A stretch of DNA of 64,000 nucleotides. Origin: Callipepla californica brunnescens (taxonomy: Eukaryota > Chordata > Aves > Galliformes > Odontophoridae). The notes below the pieces were generated by a model. The model saw only the letters and a program-made list of their open reading frames with translations. It did no database searches and was not told the origin of the DNA. Position numbers and translations under genes: made by a program. The stretch covers positions 36,403,733 to 36,467,732 of the forward strand of contig JALIRH010000002.1 in NCBI GenBank assembly GCA_023055505.1. Reading direction: 5' to 3'. Shown here piece by piece: positions 50,901-60,827 of this stretch. How positions within the stretch are numbered: the first letter of the stretch is position 1; each line of letters begins with the position of its first letter.

Positions 50901-53900
50901 GCAACTGCTGACAGTTATTTCAGGTGAGGTAATTTAAGTGAAATATTCCACTTGTATTTGTTAAATGATCACACGTTTGAAGAAGCAGAAAGTGAACATT
51001 TTGTAGAATCACTTGGTGTCTTTAAATGGTAACTTATCCTGTGCTTTAATTTCACTGGAACTAAGTGCATGTTAGTCACGGCACTGCTGATGATAAAAAC
51101 CTGTTAATGGTGGATGAGGGAGTCTGGCATGGCAGTAATGGCATAGGATTTTTTTTCTACTGTACCTTTTGCATATGTGTGAAAAGCATCCTCTGCTTCG
51201 TTGGTATTCAGAGGCAATGCCCAACCTGACTGTTAGTAATGGGAACTGATTCTGGTAATCTAATGTTGGAACAATGTTTTTGATGTAGAATTGGAAAGTA
51301 TCAAGTATTAATTTTTAAAATGGCAGTCTTAAATACACTGTTTTAAGGAACCTGTGCAGGTTTGTTCTGAATTGTTCTCTGCCTCTGCAGAAAGAAAGGT
51401 GGAGGGGGACAAATTATGGTAACGTGGATATGCTCTTTATGTGAAGGGAATAACTGTTTTTTCTGAGATTTGCAGAGGTGTAATATTTCTGCCCTTTGTG
51501 GAAGTGTATCCTAAGATATGGCAGCTTAACCTCTGTAGATCAAAGGCTTTCGGTTTTCACCTAAGTACTGAAACCATGGTGAACCTGGCTCTAAGTTCAC
51601 TTTTCCTCTGGCAGAGTCAGGATAATGAGTGAACTTGCACTGTTGCTCACACTGACTGGACCACGTTGTTGCATCTTTTTTAAACCTTTTAAGTGAGTTA
51701 CTGTTAGTGGGGGATTGCAAATGTTACCTCTGGGCTCAGCTGTGGTGCCCTTGTTTCTGCACTGTCCTTTCACCTGTGTGGGCTGTGAGCTACAGACCCT
51801 CCTTCAAATGAGTAGGATTTTAGACTAAAGTGTGATTTAGTGAATAGGCATCAATGTGCTGAGTATGAGTGAGTTGGGGGATATTAATAGTGGGAATTAG
51901 GATGCATCATGGATGCACATCTATTGGAAATAAAATTAATAAATGGCCTATTGAACAAAGCAGCAATTTCAGATAGGCTTCAGATAAGCTTTTTTTCAGA
52001 GAGCATTTACCAGATACAATTACTTGCACTTCAGCTTTTAAAATGACTAGTTATGCAGAGAGACATTAAAAATACAACATTGTTGTTCTAGGGTTAATAT
52101 TGAACAGTCAACATTTCTTTTTGTTCTTCTCTTTGGTATAAACGTTGCTATTCAAAGCCTCTGCATCTCCTGAGCTTCTGAACCTTACTAGCTCTTGTAC
52201 CAAGAAGTGCACGGTGTAATGGTAGTATACATAAAAGTCTACCTCCACCCAGCAAGGGAGATGTAATGCTTAACACATCAGGCTTAAGTCTATTTATCTT
52301 GTTTCTTGGCCTTCGTTATCAAAACTGTTTCTTCTCAGTTGTTTTTAAATTAGTTAAGTTCTAGTTAGCAACCTGAGAAAATAAATTCTAATTTAAACTT
52401 TTTTTTTTTTTTTGAAGAGCCCAGTTGCTAGCTGTAATGAGACAAATTAATCAAAAATCCAATTAATCATAGGCACATTTGGTACCTACCATTAGTGCTC
52501 CATCCTTTTATGTGGACATAAATGCATCCTAAGTACAGTTTCATTCAGTATCATTAGGGAGTGTGGTTTGTGCTCTCCCGGATTTCACAGTGTATCATTA
52601 TATTTTTTCTGGTGAGATCTGCACCGTATGTAGAACACGCTTTACTTCCAGAGTTTCTGTTAGCGAGATAAGTATCAACTCTCCTGCTCAGTTAATGTTT
52701 TGTCTCTTTAAAGGAATCGTTCACTTCCAAGCACTATCCTGAATAATAAGAAAAACAGTGTCACCAAAGGAATTTCTGATGGTTTCACTTCATATTCTAC
52801 TTTTATGAGAACATCACAACTTTAGTTTTGATTGTAGAATTCATTTAAGTGTTCCGTGTCAGTTCTGAGGTGTTGCATACAAACTTGAAGCTCTTCAGCA
52901 CTGAAAGCGTTTGGCTTACAGTTCATTGTGGCAAGTGAATCACAGCACAAAGCCACTTCTGAACCAACCTGCATGTTTTAGTCTAGTTCTTTTTACTTCA
53001 CTGATTGTCTCTGGGTGAGCGTTAGCTCATAACAAATCAGATAAGTGAAAAATGACTTTTATCTTGTTTCCCTAATAGGAAGGAATATTGTTGAATTGAA
53101 TTCCCTCGGGGAATCTAAAAACGTTTGCCTAATAGAGGCTCACTGATCTTTTATGTCATTGTAGCCTGTATGTAAAGTTGTGAAATTCTGGCGTGTTTCT
53201 TCTGAGAAATGAAAACCAAAAAGGAAATTGCTGAGTCAAAGTGAGCTTCTTGCAGTGGTCTTGAAATAATTCAGTACAGCCTGAAGATGCACATTAATCT
53301 TGCATTTCACATCATAGGGAAGGCTGTCATCCATACAGTGAATTATGTTTTCCATAATCAAGGAATAGGCTTTAGATTGCCTAGTGATATTATTACATTA
53401 CATATATTACATTACAGTCCCCATTTGAGGCAGGAAAAAAACAAAACAAACAACGCTTAATATTTATAACCTGTCTGCTTAACAGTTTGGTTTCGTTCCA
53501 TCACTTGCCATCCTATAAAAACCTGTTACAGTAAAAGTTTATTTATTTTAAGATAACCTTGCTTTTAATTCTAGGTAGTTGAGGGTAAGATTTAAAACAA
53601 ATATTGTCATACAAGACAGAATAGGAAAACTTTATCCTTCATTTTTACTATACTTCATTTACTTCTCTTTCTATGCCTGCTGAAACAAAGAGCCTTCAGG
53701 TTTTCCATTGTGTCATTTTGTTCCTTACGGAGCAGGTAGATCTAGCTAGACTAAAAACAGGAGTGTAACTCTATAAGGGGTATCCATAGAACTACAAAGC
53801 TTATTCCTTTAGCACATGACCTCTATAAATCAGGTGGTGTGTGCCTTCCCTTTCTGGCCAGCAGTTAATGAATAAAGCATTACATACTATCAAAACATGT

Positions 53901-56640
53901 TCATATTACTGGTATGCAGAAATTCATTTTCTTTCACCCCTTCAAATGATTTAAAAGGATTATCAACATTACATAATGTTCAGTGATGTACTGGACTGAA
54001 GTGTTCTCTACAGTAACACAATGCCTACTCAAGACAGAAGGTGGCTTTCCTTTGGGAAGAATTGTTGACTGAATTGGTGTCAACTGGGACAGTGGTTTGC
54101 TCTTTTTTTATTTTGTTTTTGTTTTGCTTCTGTTATGGTAAAGTTGATCTTTTTCAGCAAATAGGAAAAAAGAAATAATGAACAGTTTAAAATAGGGAAA
54201 AGAGGTCCCATTTCTGGTTTAGAGTTTATTTTAGAAAGCATGATTGAAAGTAATTAGAAATAGAAATAGTACGTACCTCTAGTCTGTGCCAGGTGTTTCT
54301 TTTAAGTGTTTTGTGAAGCTATTTGTTACCTGTCTCACGAGATCTATTCATCTTTCATCCTGCATGATCTTAGTGTGTGGAATGCTTGCGTTATTAAGGA
54401 TAGCTTTAATTCTGTGGTGCAAAGAGTAATTCTGGAACCTCAGCTTGTTTTAAAACTTAGCTGAGGTGACAGTGCAGATCTCAGATGCTTTGTAGGTAAC
54501 AGCATGATGATGGATACCTGTGCTCAGCTTGGCTGAAGACTGAAGCTTATAGTAATGTTTAGTTTCATGATGCAATGAAACATGAATGCATGAAAAAACA
54601 CCTTGAATCTTCATGCATTTTAGTATTCATGTTAAAAAACAGGGAATGCAGGTGGCTGCTTAAGCTAGAGTAGCTTGAGTTTTAGCGGAAGATGTGTGAG
54701 AGCTGATCGAAAGCCTGGCAGAGAATCAGCCTCCTATTGCTTCCCAGGGCAAGCTGCCTAAAGCTTTACGGAGTGCCTTATCAATCTGCCCATCATCAGG
54801 TGTAGCGCACTGAAGAACTTTTCCTAGCTTAACCAATAGAACACGCTCTGGAAATGATGGTAATCAAACTGAAGAGTAACTGGTGTTTGTAACAGCAGGT
54901 GGAAGGTGAATATATATGTCTGAGTCACCAAGTGCTTAAACCATGCTGCTCTGCCTTTTCAGAAGAGATTTTATTGCTGAATACAGTGTACTGTGGCTGG
55001 GTTTTTAGTATGTATCCACTACAATTTTGAGACAGTATAAACCATCCATTTGTATTGTGAAGGACTGTTAGGTTGATTGATTTTCATTTTTCTGCTTCTG
55101 AATAATTTGATAGGAAATACATGCTCTAAGTAGTCCATGTGTGTTTTAAGAACAAGAAACTTGGCAGGTTTGTCATGCTGTGAGCAGATGTGTGTGTCAT
55201 TGCTTTCAGGCTTAAGTTTGAGTGAAGATGTACTAGTAATTGTACTATACATAAATGTGTCACAGAGTTAGGGGGAAAAAAAAAGAGGGAGCAGGAGGAA
55301 ATTTGATTTTTGAAGCCGTTCCATAGATGCTGGCTGTAGTTTTTGTTGGCTTTCAAATTTCAATTGTTTTAATGGTACAATTTTGAGTACAGCGATCCCT
55401 TCCAACTCAAACTATTCTATGATGATTTCCTTCTTTGCCATCAGGAGTCTCTACTTTGAGGATGGAAAACTACATAGTACAATCAAGAGTCATCTTAAAA
55501 TACTGTGATCCTGCAGAAACATCTGATAAAACTGTGAAGGGGAGGTGCCAAATCATAATGCATGGCTCAAGCATGCACACTGTTATATTTTTATTGCTAG
55601 CTGAGTTTGAAGCTCCAATTGTACTTCATTGAAATTTTGCTTTTCCTAGCCATTTAGTCTTAAAGCTGCCAAACTCTGTTATGCAGTAGAAATTATTATG
55701 CATAGGGAATAGCAGTGAAAGAGGACATTAGACTGAAAAGTAGTTTTTAGAATGCTCAGTAAGAACTGATCTTTTTTTTTCTTCTGGATTTAAATGTTTT
55801 ATAGTCTTGATTTTCAATAACAGTTCTCTGAACTGCTTCTGATGTTCAACCTTGTATAGGTTAAACAGTGAAAGATGAAAAGACTTAAATGAAATTGAGT
55901 GAATTTGATAGAATCTGTATATTGTTGCTGAGAGAAGTGGTCAGAGTTTGTTCACTTGTTGAGAGGACAAACACAAAATAACTGATCTAATAGATTTCAA
56001 AACAAAGTGAAGAAAACATTTTAAATGAGCTGCCTGCCTTCCCTCTCTTTTCTTTCTTGCTGCTGGAAATGAAGCTCCTTAGTATCTCTTCAGCTGTGTG
56101 ATGATTTTGCTTGCCTATAGGTTAAACTGTCAATATTTCCATCAGGATTACATGTGCTCATGCTGCCGGTTTACATGAAGAGCTCCTCTTAAAATACTTT
56201 GCAATGGCGTTTAATATATGTATTCAGCAAGTAGACTCTTTGGGCGTAGTGGGTGTTTTGTAACAGTTGCCAGGGCTAACCATGACCATTGGGCCTTTTT
56301 CTTTACAGTTTCGGTGATGTTCAATTCATGCCTTCTTTTCAGAGGGTTACACGATGGATGCCTAAAGCTTAGATACCCTTATTAAGTAGTCAGCTGAAGC
56401 TGCAATTAGTAGACTTATCTGAAGCTCAAATGTAGTGTGTAAAATGTATTTGAATCTCTAAATGTAAATAACACTAAACATAAAAGCTTTTTTCTTTCTC
56501 TTTGTCGTTCCCACTACCATCTGGTTCCTTTCTTTCCAGAATGTTTTTCAAACTATCTTTTTTTTTTATTTTATTTCAGGGAGTACCTTGGGAAGCAACT
56601 ACAGTCAGAACAACCTCAAACGGCCACTGCACGGAGCTAA
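21802..56640 (+). CDS. ATP6V1H: V-type proton ATPase subunit H, complete 13-coding-exon gene
   Basis: Regulatory subunit of the cytosolic V1 sector of the vacuolar H+-ATPase. In the known family it couples ATP hydrolysis to proton pumping on endolysosomal, Golgi and plasma membranes and silences free V1. Joined exons: 21802-21905, 26801-26903, 27889-27978, 28741-28854, 30264-30368, 31250-31303, 33943-34040, 36722-36914, 41426-41604, 42353-42478, 44375-44476, 46458-46571, 56580-56640. They total 1443 nt, giving 480 codons plus TAA, with every intron GT-AG and every phase consistent. The product begins [12 protein letters not shown] and ends QTATARS, matching mammalian H nearly end to end by recall (483 aa there). 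By family knowledge, roughly residues 1-350 form the HEAT/armadillo-like superhelix and the remainder the C-terminal domain. The start has a strong context (A at -3, G at +4). The mammalian upstream Met is absent: the equivalent codon is AAT. The last intron is 10 kb. No frameshift or premature stop was seen. Confidence 0.97.
21906..26800 (+). other. ATP6V1H: ATP6V1H intron 2
   Basis: 4.9 kb, GTAAGT donor. It is free of recognisable CR1 or LTR insertions, which is notable against introns 8-13. Simple A/T runs occur at 22471-22489 and 22608-22619, and AAAC/AAAT runs near 25990-26110. Confidence 0.7.
26801..26903 (+). CDS. ATP6V1H: ATP6V1H coding exon 3 (residues 35-69)
   Basis: Acceptor TGCTTTTCAG ends at 26800. 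The exon completes Gln35, then encodes [19 protein letters not shown] and [13 protein letters not shown]. The donor is GTAACT, a weaker match, and the reading frame stays open briefly into the intron. Confidence 0.96.
27889..27978 (+). CDS. ATP6V1H: ATP6V1H coding exon 4 (residues 70-99)
   Basis: Acceptor TTTTCTAG; the exon is phase 0 at both ends (30 codons). It encodes [20 protein letters not shown] and ends TMVDDMLQ; donor GTAGGT. Confidence 0.96.
28741..28854 (+). CDS. ATP6V1H: ATP6V1H coding exon 5 (residues 100-137)
   Basis: Acceptor ATTTCTACAG; 38 codons, phase 0 to 0; donor GTAAGC. It encodes [14 protein letters not shown] and [15 protein letters not shown]. The short stretch after DYA differs from the mammalian protein as I recall it, while the flanks are conserved. 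Confidence 0.96.
30264..30368 (+). CDS. ATP6V1H: ATP6V1H coding exon 6 (residues 138-172)
   Basis: Acceptor CTTTTAG; 35 codons, phase 0 to 0; donor GTAAAA. It encodes [20 protein letters not shown] and [13 protein letters not shown]. Because it ends in phase 0, it can join either exon 7 or exon 8 directly. Confidence 0.96.
31250..31303 (+). CDS. ATP6V1H: ATP6V1H exon 7, 54-nt optional cassette (residues 173-190)
   Basis: Acceptor TTTTGCTAG; 18 codons reading [18 protein letters not shown]; donor GTGAGT. It is phase 0 on both sides, so skipping it keeps the frame. In mammals the H subunit occurs as long (SFD-alpha) and short (SFD-beta) forms differing by 18 residues at 176-193. After the three-residue offset at the N-terminus this exon is exactly that segment. 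Skipping in this species is inferred. Its sequence is less conserved than the flanking exons. Confidence 0.92.
31304..33942 (+). other. ATP6V1H: ATP6V1H intron 7
   Basis: 2.6 kb following the optional exon, GTGAGT to CCCCTAG. No mobile element was recognised. Introns 3 to 6 (26904-27888, 27979-28740, 28855-30263, 30369-31249) are likewise free of recognised repeats. Confidence 0.65.
33943..34040 (+). CDS. ATP6V1H: ATP6V1H coding exon 8 (residues 191-223)
   Basis: Acceptor TTTTTCCCCTAG; encodes [20 protein letters not shown] then [12 protein letters not shown], and two bases of Cys223; donor GTGAGC. Confidence 0.97.
34603..35356 (+). repeat. CR1 LINE 3' part, sense, in intron 8
   Basis: Reads GGGTTCTGCACCTGAGATGG, then CAGCAGTGTGTCCTGGCAG, GGCATCCAGAGAAAGGCACT, and ends with CTAGATGGTTTTGTAGGTGC. 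It is the sense-strand CR1 3' portion with scattered indels and a worn terminal motif. Confidence 0.85.
35546..36126 (+). mobile_element. Solo LTR of an avian endogenous retrovirus, sense, in intron 8
   Basis: Begins TGTATCCTAGTTTTAGCTGG and ends GGGTTAAACCACAACA (TG...CA). Interior landmarks match a common bird ERV LTR by recall: CTGGTATGGTGCAGTGG, TTGGATTTAGGATAAGAATA, GCTGATAACACGTAG, AGCAATTGCACTGTGCA, and CCCCCATCCCACTGAGGGG near the 3' end. About 581 bp. No gag, pol or env sequence adjoins it. A clear target duplication is not visible. The interior AATAAA/ATTAAA expected near the 3' part looks mutated. Confidence 0.82.
36722..36914 (+). CDS. ATP6V1H: ATP6V1H coding exon 9 (residues 223-287)
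   Basis: Acceptor AATTTTTCAG; the longest coding exon (193 nt). It encodes [19 protein letters not shown], a [17 protein letters not shown] segment and [20 protein letters not shown]. The donor GTGAGT follows CGG at 36912-36914. Confidence 0.97.
37832..39245 (-). repeat. Long CR1 LINE, antisense, in intron 9
   Basis: Runs from the 3' tail (CATAGAATGGCCTGGGCTG) through the 3' UTR into the reverse-transcriptase domain. The minus-strand reading includes [20 protein letters not shown] and [20 protein letters not shown] at 38640-38790. It continues beyond a 28-base T run (38921-38948) into the more 5' ORF2 segment (about 38950-39240). Frameshifted and non-functional. Confidence 0.92.
38921..38948. 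repeat. 28-base homopolymer T run inside a CR1
   Basis: An uninterrupted T run splits the antisense CR1 copy between its reverse-transcriptase part and its more 5' part. It may be microsatellite growth or the tail of a small secondary insertion. Confidence 0.95.
41426..41604 (+). CDS. ATP6V1H: ATP6V1H coding exon 10 (residues 288-347)
   Basis: Acceptor CATTCTCTAG; encodes [40 protein letters not shown] and [12 protein letters not shown], with two bases of Ser347; donor GTATGG. Confidence 0.97.
42353..42478 (+). CDS. ATP6V1H: ATP6V1H coding exon 11 (residues 347-389)
   Basis: Acceptor TTTTTTGCTGCAG; encodes [20 protein letters not shown] and [18 protein letters not shown]. This is the region where the family passes from the N-terminal helical superhelix to the C-terminal domain. 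Donor GTAAGT. Confidence 0.97.
44375..44476 (+). CDS. ATP6V1H: ATP6V1H coding exon 12 (residues 389-423)
   Basis: Acceptor TTTCCTAG; encodes [20 protein letters not shown] then [13 protein letters not shown], in the C-terminal domain; donor GTAAGA. Confidence 0.97.
45959..46307 (-). mobile_element. Solo LTR, copy 2 of the family, in intron 12
   Basis: 349 bp, antisense to the gene. On the minus strand it starts TGCATGGGAACTGCTGAATC and ends CACCGTACA. It is flanked by a perfect 5-bp direct repeat GTTAG at 45954-45958 and 46308-46312, which fixes both ends. It is clearly homologous to 3891-4246 (opposite strand). No internal retroviral region remains, so it is a recombined solo LTR. Confidence 0.88.
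46458..46571 (+). CDS. ATP6V1H: ATP6V1H coding exon 13 (residues 423-461)
   Basis: Acceptor CTCTCTTTCAG; encodes [20 protein letters not shown] and [16 protein letters not shown], with two bases of Trp461; donor GTATGT. It lies 150 bases after a solo LTR in intron 12. Confidence 0.97.
46668..46918 (+). repeat. CR1 LINE 3' part, sense, in intron 13
   Basis: Contains the CR1 landmarks CACTGGAACAGGCAATCCAG, CACAGCCCCAAGCTGCC, AACAGTGCTCTTTGACAT and CTTGTGGGTCCATTCCAA, with a worn tail GGTTCTATGATGC at the 3' end. Confidence 0.82.
49271..50700 (-). repeat. Long CR1 LINE with partial reverse transcriptase, antisense, in intron 13
   Basis: The tail starts TCACAGAATCACAGAACTGT and runs through the 3' UTR into the reverse-transcriptase domain. 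On the minus strand, 50020-50271 reads without a stop and includes [20 protein letters not shown] and a FADHTKL motif in place of the catalytic F-x-D-D core, so a key Asp is lost. Beyond it the frame is broken. Confidence 0.93.
50701..56579 (+). other. ATP6V1H: Distal part of ATP6V1H intron 13
   Basis: About 5.9 kb of AT-rich intron with only the small CR1 scrap at 55391. No alternative terminal exon, RNA gene or conserved coding block was recognised. Confidence 0.6.
55391..55424 (+). repeat. CR1 LINE terminal 3' scrap, sense
   Basis: Only the last bases of a CR1 are present: GATCCCTTCCAACTCAAACT then ATTCTATGATGA. Confidence 0.7.
56580..56640 (+). CDS. ATP6V1H: ATP6V1H terminal coding exon 14 (residues 461-480 and stop)
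   Basis: Acceptor TTTTATTTCAG after a long T-rich tract; encodes [19 protein letters not shown] and stops with TAA at 56638-56640. It is separated from exon 13 by about 10 kb. Confidence 0.97.
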
Positions 56641-56920
56641 ACACTTCCATCAGTGTATTACAGATCGTGCTTCTAGCTAGAGTATGTTTGTCTTTTAATA
56701 TCAAGAAAATAGTGAAATCCATGTTCTTCACCTGCTACTAGTGCGTGAGCTTCCCAGCTTTCCTCCAGTGTTATGGCTTAGTAAAAATTTGTTCAACTAG
56801 TTCTGATGAATATGTCTATCTTGTTATATTCTGAATGTATCTGAGTAAATATGGCTTAATATATTGCATTTGTTTTATGTATTTATTCTCATAATAAAGA
56901 ATATTATTTTCATTCCATGT
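56641..56920 (+). terminator. ATP6V1H: ATP6V1H 3' UTR and polyadenylation region
   Basis: The first canonical AATAAA is at 56893-56898, with T/GT-rich DNA from about 56944 onward, giving a 3' UTR of roughly 275 nt. A second AATAAA at 57096-57101 could serve a longer form. The exact cleavage site is not visible. Confidence 0.65.
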
Positions 56921-58039
56921 CACAGTTAACCTAGGAAAAAATATTCTGTTCTTTGAGTGGGTTATCAGTGTTTTGTCTTTCCAGGAAAAGCAAACACAAG
57001 TCCCTTCATATTATCTCCAGAGAAATTAAAAGAGCTTTGACTTGATGTTCTGTAGGGGATGTGACAGCGTGAGAACTGTTGATTAACGGTACTAAAATAA
57101 ATACCAAGTCTCAGAGTAGTGTTAATATTGTAAATAGAAGTAAATAAGTGGGGGCAGTTTTGAGTGGGGGATTTTTTCCTTTTTTGAGATAAAAGATAAA
57201 GTATCTAAGGTGGGAGCTGGGAGTTGAGAAGAAGAAACTCATCTATTGAAAATTGATGTGGTAAAAATTATTAATGAATCTGTATAACATCAATGTTAAA
57301 ATGCTAGATCAAAGGTCAAGTGATTTTTGCTCTTTAATAAAAAAAATATGTTCAGTAACAGTTGAACTTGGAATTTCACGGAGCATTCTTGTCAGTTATT
57401 GAAAGCATTTGTAAATGCTAGAGTTTGGGTGTCATTCTGAAATCCTTTGTGTTTTATTTGACATTAAGTAAAATAATTTGCCTGTCAAGTTTTAAATTTT
57501 CTAGCATGTGATAGACGATGCAAGCATCAGTGAATTAAACATTTGGCATGCAAAACCAGAGCCTTCCCTGATTTTACGCTTGGGTTGGCACCACACAGGG
57601 GTGTTTGGGGCACAAATGTGGCACTCTGATAAAGCCAAACTGCAGCATGTAAGTTGTGTGTGCCTTGATTACTTGGCAAGTATTCAGTCACCTGCACCAG
57701 GTAAGAGCTGGTTTGAAATGAGGCCCCTGGGATCGTGCAGGGTGAAAGACTGGCTTCTTAGTGCCAACTTTTACTCCGTGAATAAGATTCTTGTTTCACA
57801 CTTCTTGCTGATATAAGTAGAGTCCAAGGCATCTTTCAAAGACGCTGTAAAAGTTAGTCGTGTGGCTAGAACTGTAATGTTAGGCACAAAGTGATGGAGC
57901 ATGGATGGGGAGGGGGTATATCTGTGCCTGCAAAAGCAGAGGTTTATGAAGTTTATGCTTGTTTGCGTGCATCTAAATATTGTCTGTCCATTATACAAAC
58001 CTATTCTCCTCTCACTTGCTTTGCTAACACTACTATAAA

Positions 58040-58742
58040 GGAGCGGTGCAGTTGAGACCATAGAAGGGAGGGATGCCAGCCTGAGGGATCTGGACACTCT
58101 TGAAAAGGGAGCACATGAAAATCTAATGAGATTTAATAAGGCCAAGTGCAAAATTTTGCATGTGTGTGGAGGCAATCCCAGATGCGAGCACAGACTCTGA
58201 AAAACTCCTTGAAAACAGCCCTGCAGAGAAAGGTTTGGGGATCCTGATGCTGGACGCAAGCCAGCAGTGTGTGCTTGCAGCCTGGAAGGCCAACATCATC
58301 CAGGGCTGAATCAAAGTAGGGGCGGCCAGTAGGAAGATTAGAGGGAGGTGATTGTCCCCCTCTAATCTGCCCTTGTGAGGCCCCATGTGGAGAACTGTGT
58401 ACAAATGCTGGGGCTCCCAGGGTACAGGAGGGATATGGAGCTGTTAGGACAAGCTCAGAGGAGGGCCACAAAGATTATCAGAGAGATGGAGCACATCAAT
58501 GATTAAGAAAAGTTGGGGGAGTTGGGCTTGTTTACCTTGAAGAAAAGAAGGTTCTGGGGAGACCTTGTTGGAGCATAGTTTAGGTGCTAGAAAGAAATGT
58601 TTTACTCACTGGCACAGGCTGCGTAGAGAGGTTGTGGATGCCCATCTCTGGAGGCATTCAAGGCCAGGTTGGATGGGGCCCTTGGCAGCCTGATCTAGTG
58701 GTTGGCAACCCTACCCATGACAGGGGGCTGGAACAAGGTTAT
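58040..58742 (+). repeat. CR1 LINE 3' part, sense, downstream of ATP6V1H
   Basis: Includes GATTTAATAAGGCCAAGTGC, AAACAGCCCTGCAGAGAAAG, CCAGCAGTGTGTGCTTGCAG, GTGAGGCCCCATGTGGAG and GGCCAGGTTGGATGGGGCC. The final tandem motif is missing, and an AT-rich palindromic stretch (TTAATTAACTTAATTAA) follows at once. Confidence 0.87.
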
Positions 58743-60025
58743 CTTAATTAACTTAATTAATCCTAGGTAAGCCTAGAAGCTCGGCTGGCTATGGAGGAGC
58801 TTTCTGTGCAGTCTGTAACCTGGACCAGGACAGTGAAGTTCCTGTGCCAGAGTTGGGATTTCTGCAGCAGTCAGGAGCACTCACAGCATCTTGTAGGTCC
58901 TGGAGAACCTTGGCATAGCTTGTGGGTACCAGAACCTACCTGTCTAGGTTCTCCATCTTCTATCCTATGACAGGCCTATAACCATAGGTTCTGGAAGGCC
59001 TTAGATTCAGAGTCAGAAAACACAACAGAGTTATCCTATAGGTTTTAAAGTTTAAAAACCTTTACATTTCAACTAACTTATAAAACATTATACTGTTTTT
59101 AGTCTGAAAAGTTCCAATTAGATTTAGCTTTTAGTACTGAAGAGTCTATCTAACAGCAGCATCTACCTGTTAGCAGCTCAATTAAATTCAGTCATCTTCA
59201 CCCAAGTCAGACTTACGGGTAGATGCCATGGTGCAAGATTCAGTTCTTGGGCCCTGAGGTGACTGTGTAGGTAAAGCTTGGTTTTGGGAAGAGAATCACG
59301 TGCCAGCAGCTTCCTTCTCTTGCTTTGGTGAGTGGAGGCTTAGAGATTACCAGAGTTGAGCTTTTAAGGACCAGATGGCTAGCTTACTCCTAAAGTAAGA
59401 TGTTAAAATTTCTGTTGCTGTTCACGTTACATTTTCTCAAATGATTTTCTCTAAACTTTTGGTCTAGATTTGCAGAATGTAACAACTATACAAAGAACTT
59501 GAACCTGTCACCATTCAAAGCAGAAGAGATAGAAGGGAAATGTGGAAGAATGGTACTGACATCCTTGGTTGAACCAAGAAAAATTCCTTAATATGCTTAA
59601 TAGATGTTTATTGCTCAGGCAAGCCATTGGAGATGTAGCCTGAACGCAAAGAAGCAGACAGATTTTGGTCTGGGTTAGAAACAAGCGTTGAGCCATGTGG
59701 GCACTGTTTGTACCCCGCTGCTGCTGCACTGAACCTTGAACAGCACCTCAGAATCACAAAAAATATCTTTGTGTACCTGTGTGAGTAAATTAAGATTTAC
59801 ACTTTATAGTACTCAGACCTGCTGGGTGAATACTTTCTTTTCTCTGAATTTATCATGCTTGTTTTAGCCCAGTAAGTGACAGGGTCATCGTGAATGGTCC
59901 CCTAAGAGCCAGGTGTTGTGTCAAAGTTCAGAGCAGCAGATGATTAGTTGATATCATGGTGTATATCTTGATCATCTTCGCTTCCATTTGGATTCCAAAA
60001 TCAATATTAAACAATAAAACAAAAC

Positions 60026-60345
60026 TGAATTGGTGATACCTGGCAAAGTATTCTCAGATAGGCTGATACTCACATGCAGAACGAAGAATCAAACTCATCC
60101 AACTAGTGAAGGAGCTCTCTGTTTACATAGCACTCCTTCTCAGGAAGCAACCTAGGTCCAAAAGACATCCTCCTTTTAGTGGCTGGCCCTTCCATGAGCC
60201 CAGTGTGGCTCCACCCTGGGTCTACCCCTTCTGGTCACCTGGGGAGCACAAGTGCAAGCAATCTGCCCATGCTCCCTGGGCCAGCCACAACCCTTCACCA
60301 TGTGTTCAATCACCAGTTCAAGCTGTGCTTCACAGTTCCCCTACA
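60026..60345 (-). mobile_element. Diverged solo LTR, copy 3 of the family
   Basis: The right part (60304-60345), GTTCAATCACCAGTTCAAGC then ACAGTTCCCCTACA, aligns with the end of the LTR at 45959-46307 in the same orientation. The left part (GGTGATACC, ATTCTCAGATAGG, CCAACTAGTGAA) aligns with its start. The middle is more diverged and partly replaced. No target duplication was found, so the left boundary is approximate. Confidence 0.6.
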
Positions 60346-60794
60346 GCTTCTTTCTTTAAGGTATGAATACTGCATTGGTACAGCCGTACTGAATGTGAGT
60401 AGTGTGCTAGGAACAGTTAGCATCTTTATTTAAGAATATTTTTTGTGACCCGCTGGTTGGCCTTACTGCTGCTTGAAAGCTAAGTTACTCTATGGTAAGG
60501 AGCATAATAGCAGAAATGGAATAATGACTAGTTGTTACGGAGTGTTTCTGTTCTTTGATTGTAGCCAAGAAAGTTTCAGTGCTCTGGGAACTTAATCTTT
60601 ATAGAAGAGAACTTACTTTTTAAAAGGTCTTTGTATAAGATTTGGCACTGGCACCACATTTTTCTTTTCTAACGCACAAATATCACCCATTTTCCCAGAT
60701 GTGCATGATTAGTCTTTCTGAGAGAAAACTAAATCCGCAACAAAGAGCATTTCCATTTTTCATGAGTCATCTCGGTGTCCTTTGCATATTCATG

Positions 60795-60796
60795 TT

Positions 60797-60827
<31 letters not shown>
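60795..60827. repeat. Poly-T tract
   Basis: 14 T, one C, then 18 T. A similar T-rich tract with GTTTGG interruptions lies at 61323-61358. Either could be an old poly-A tail on the minus strand, but no retroposed gene is recognisable next to them. Confidence 0.9.
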
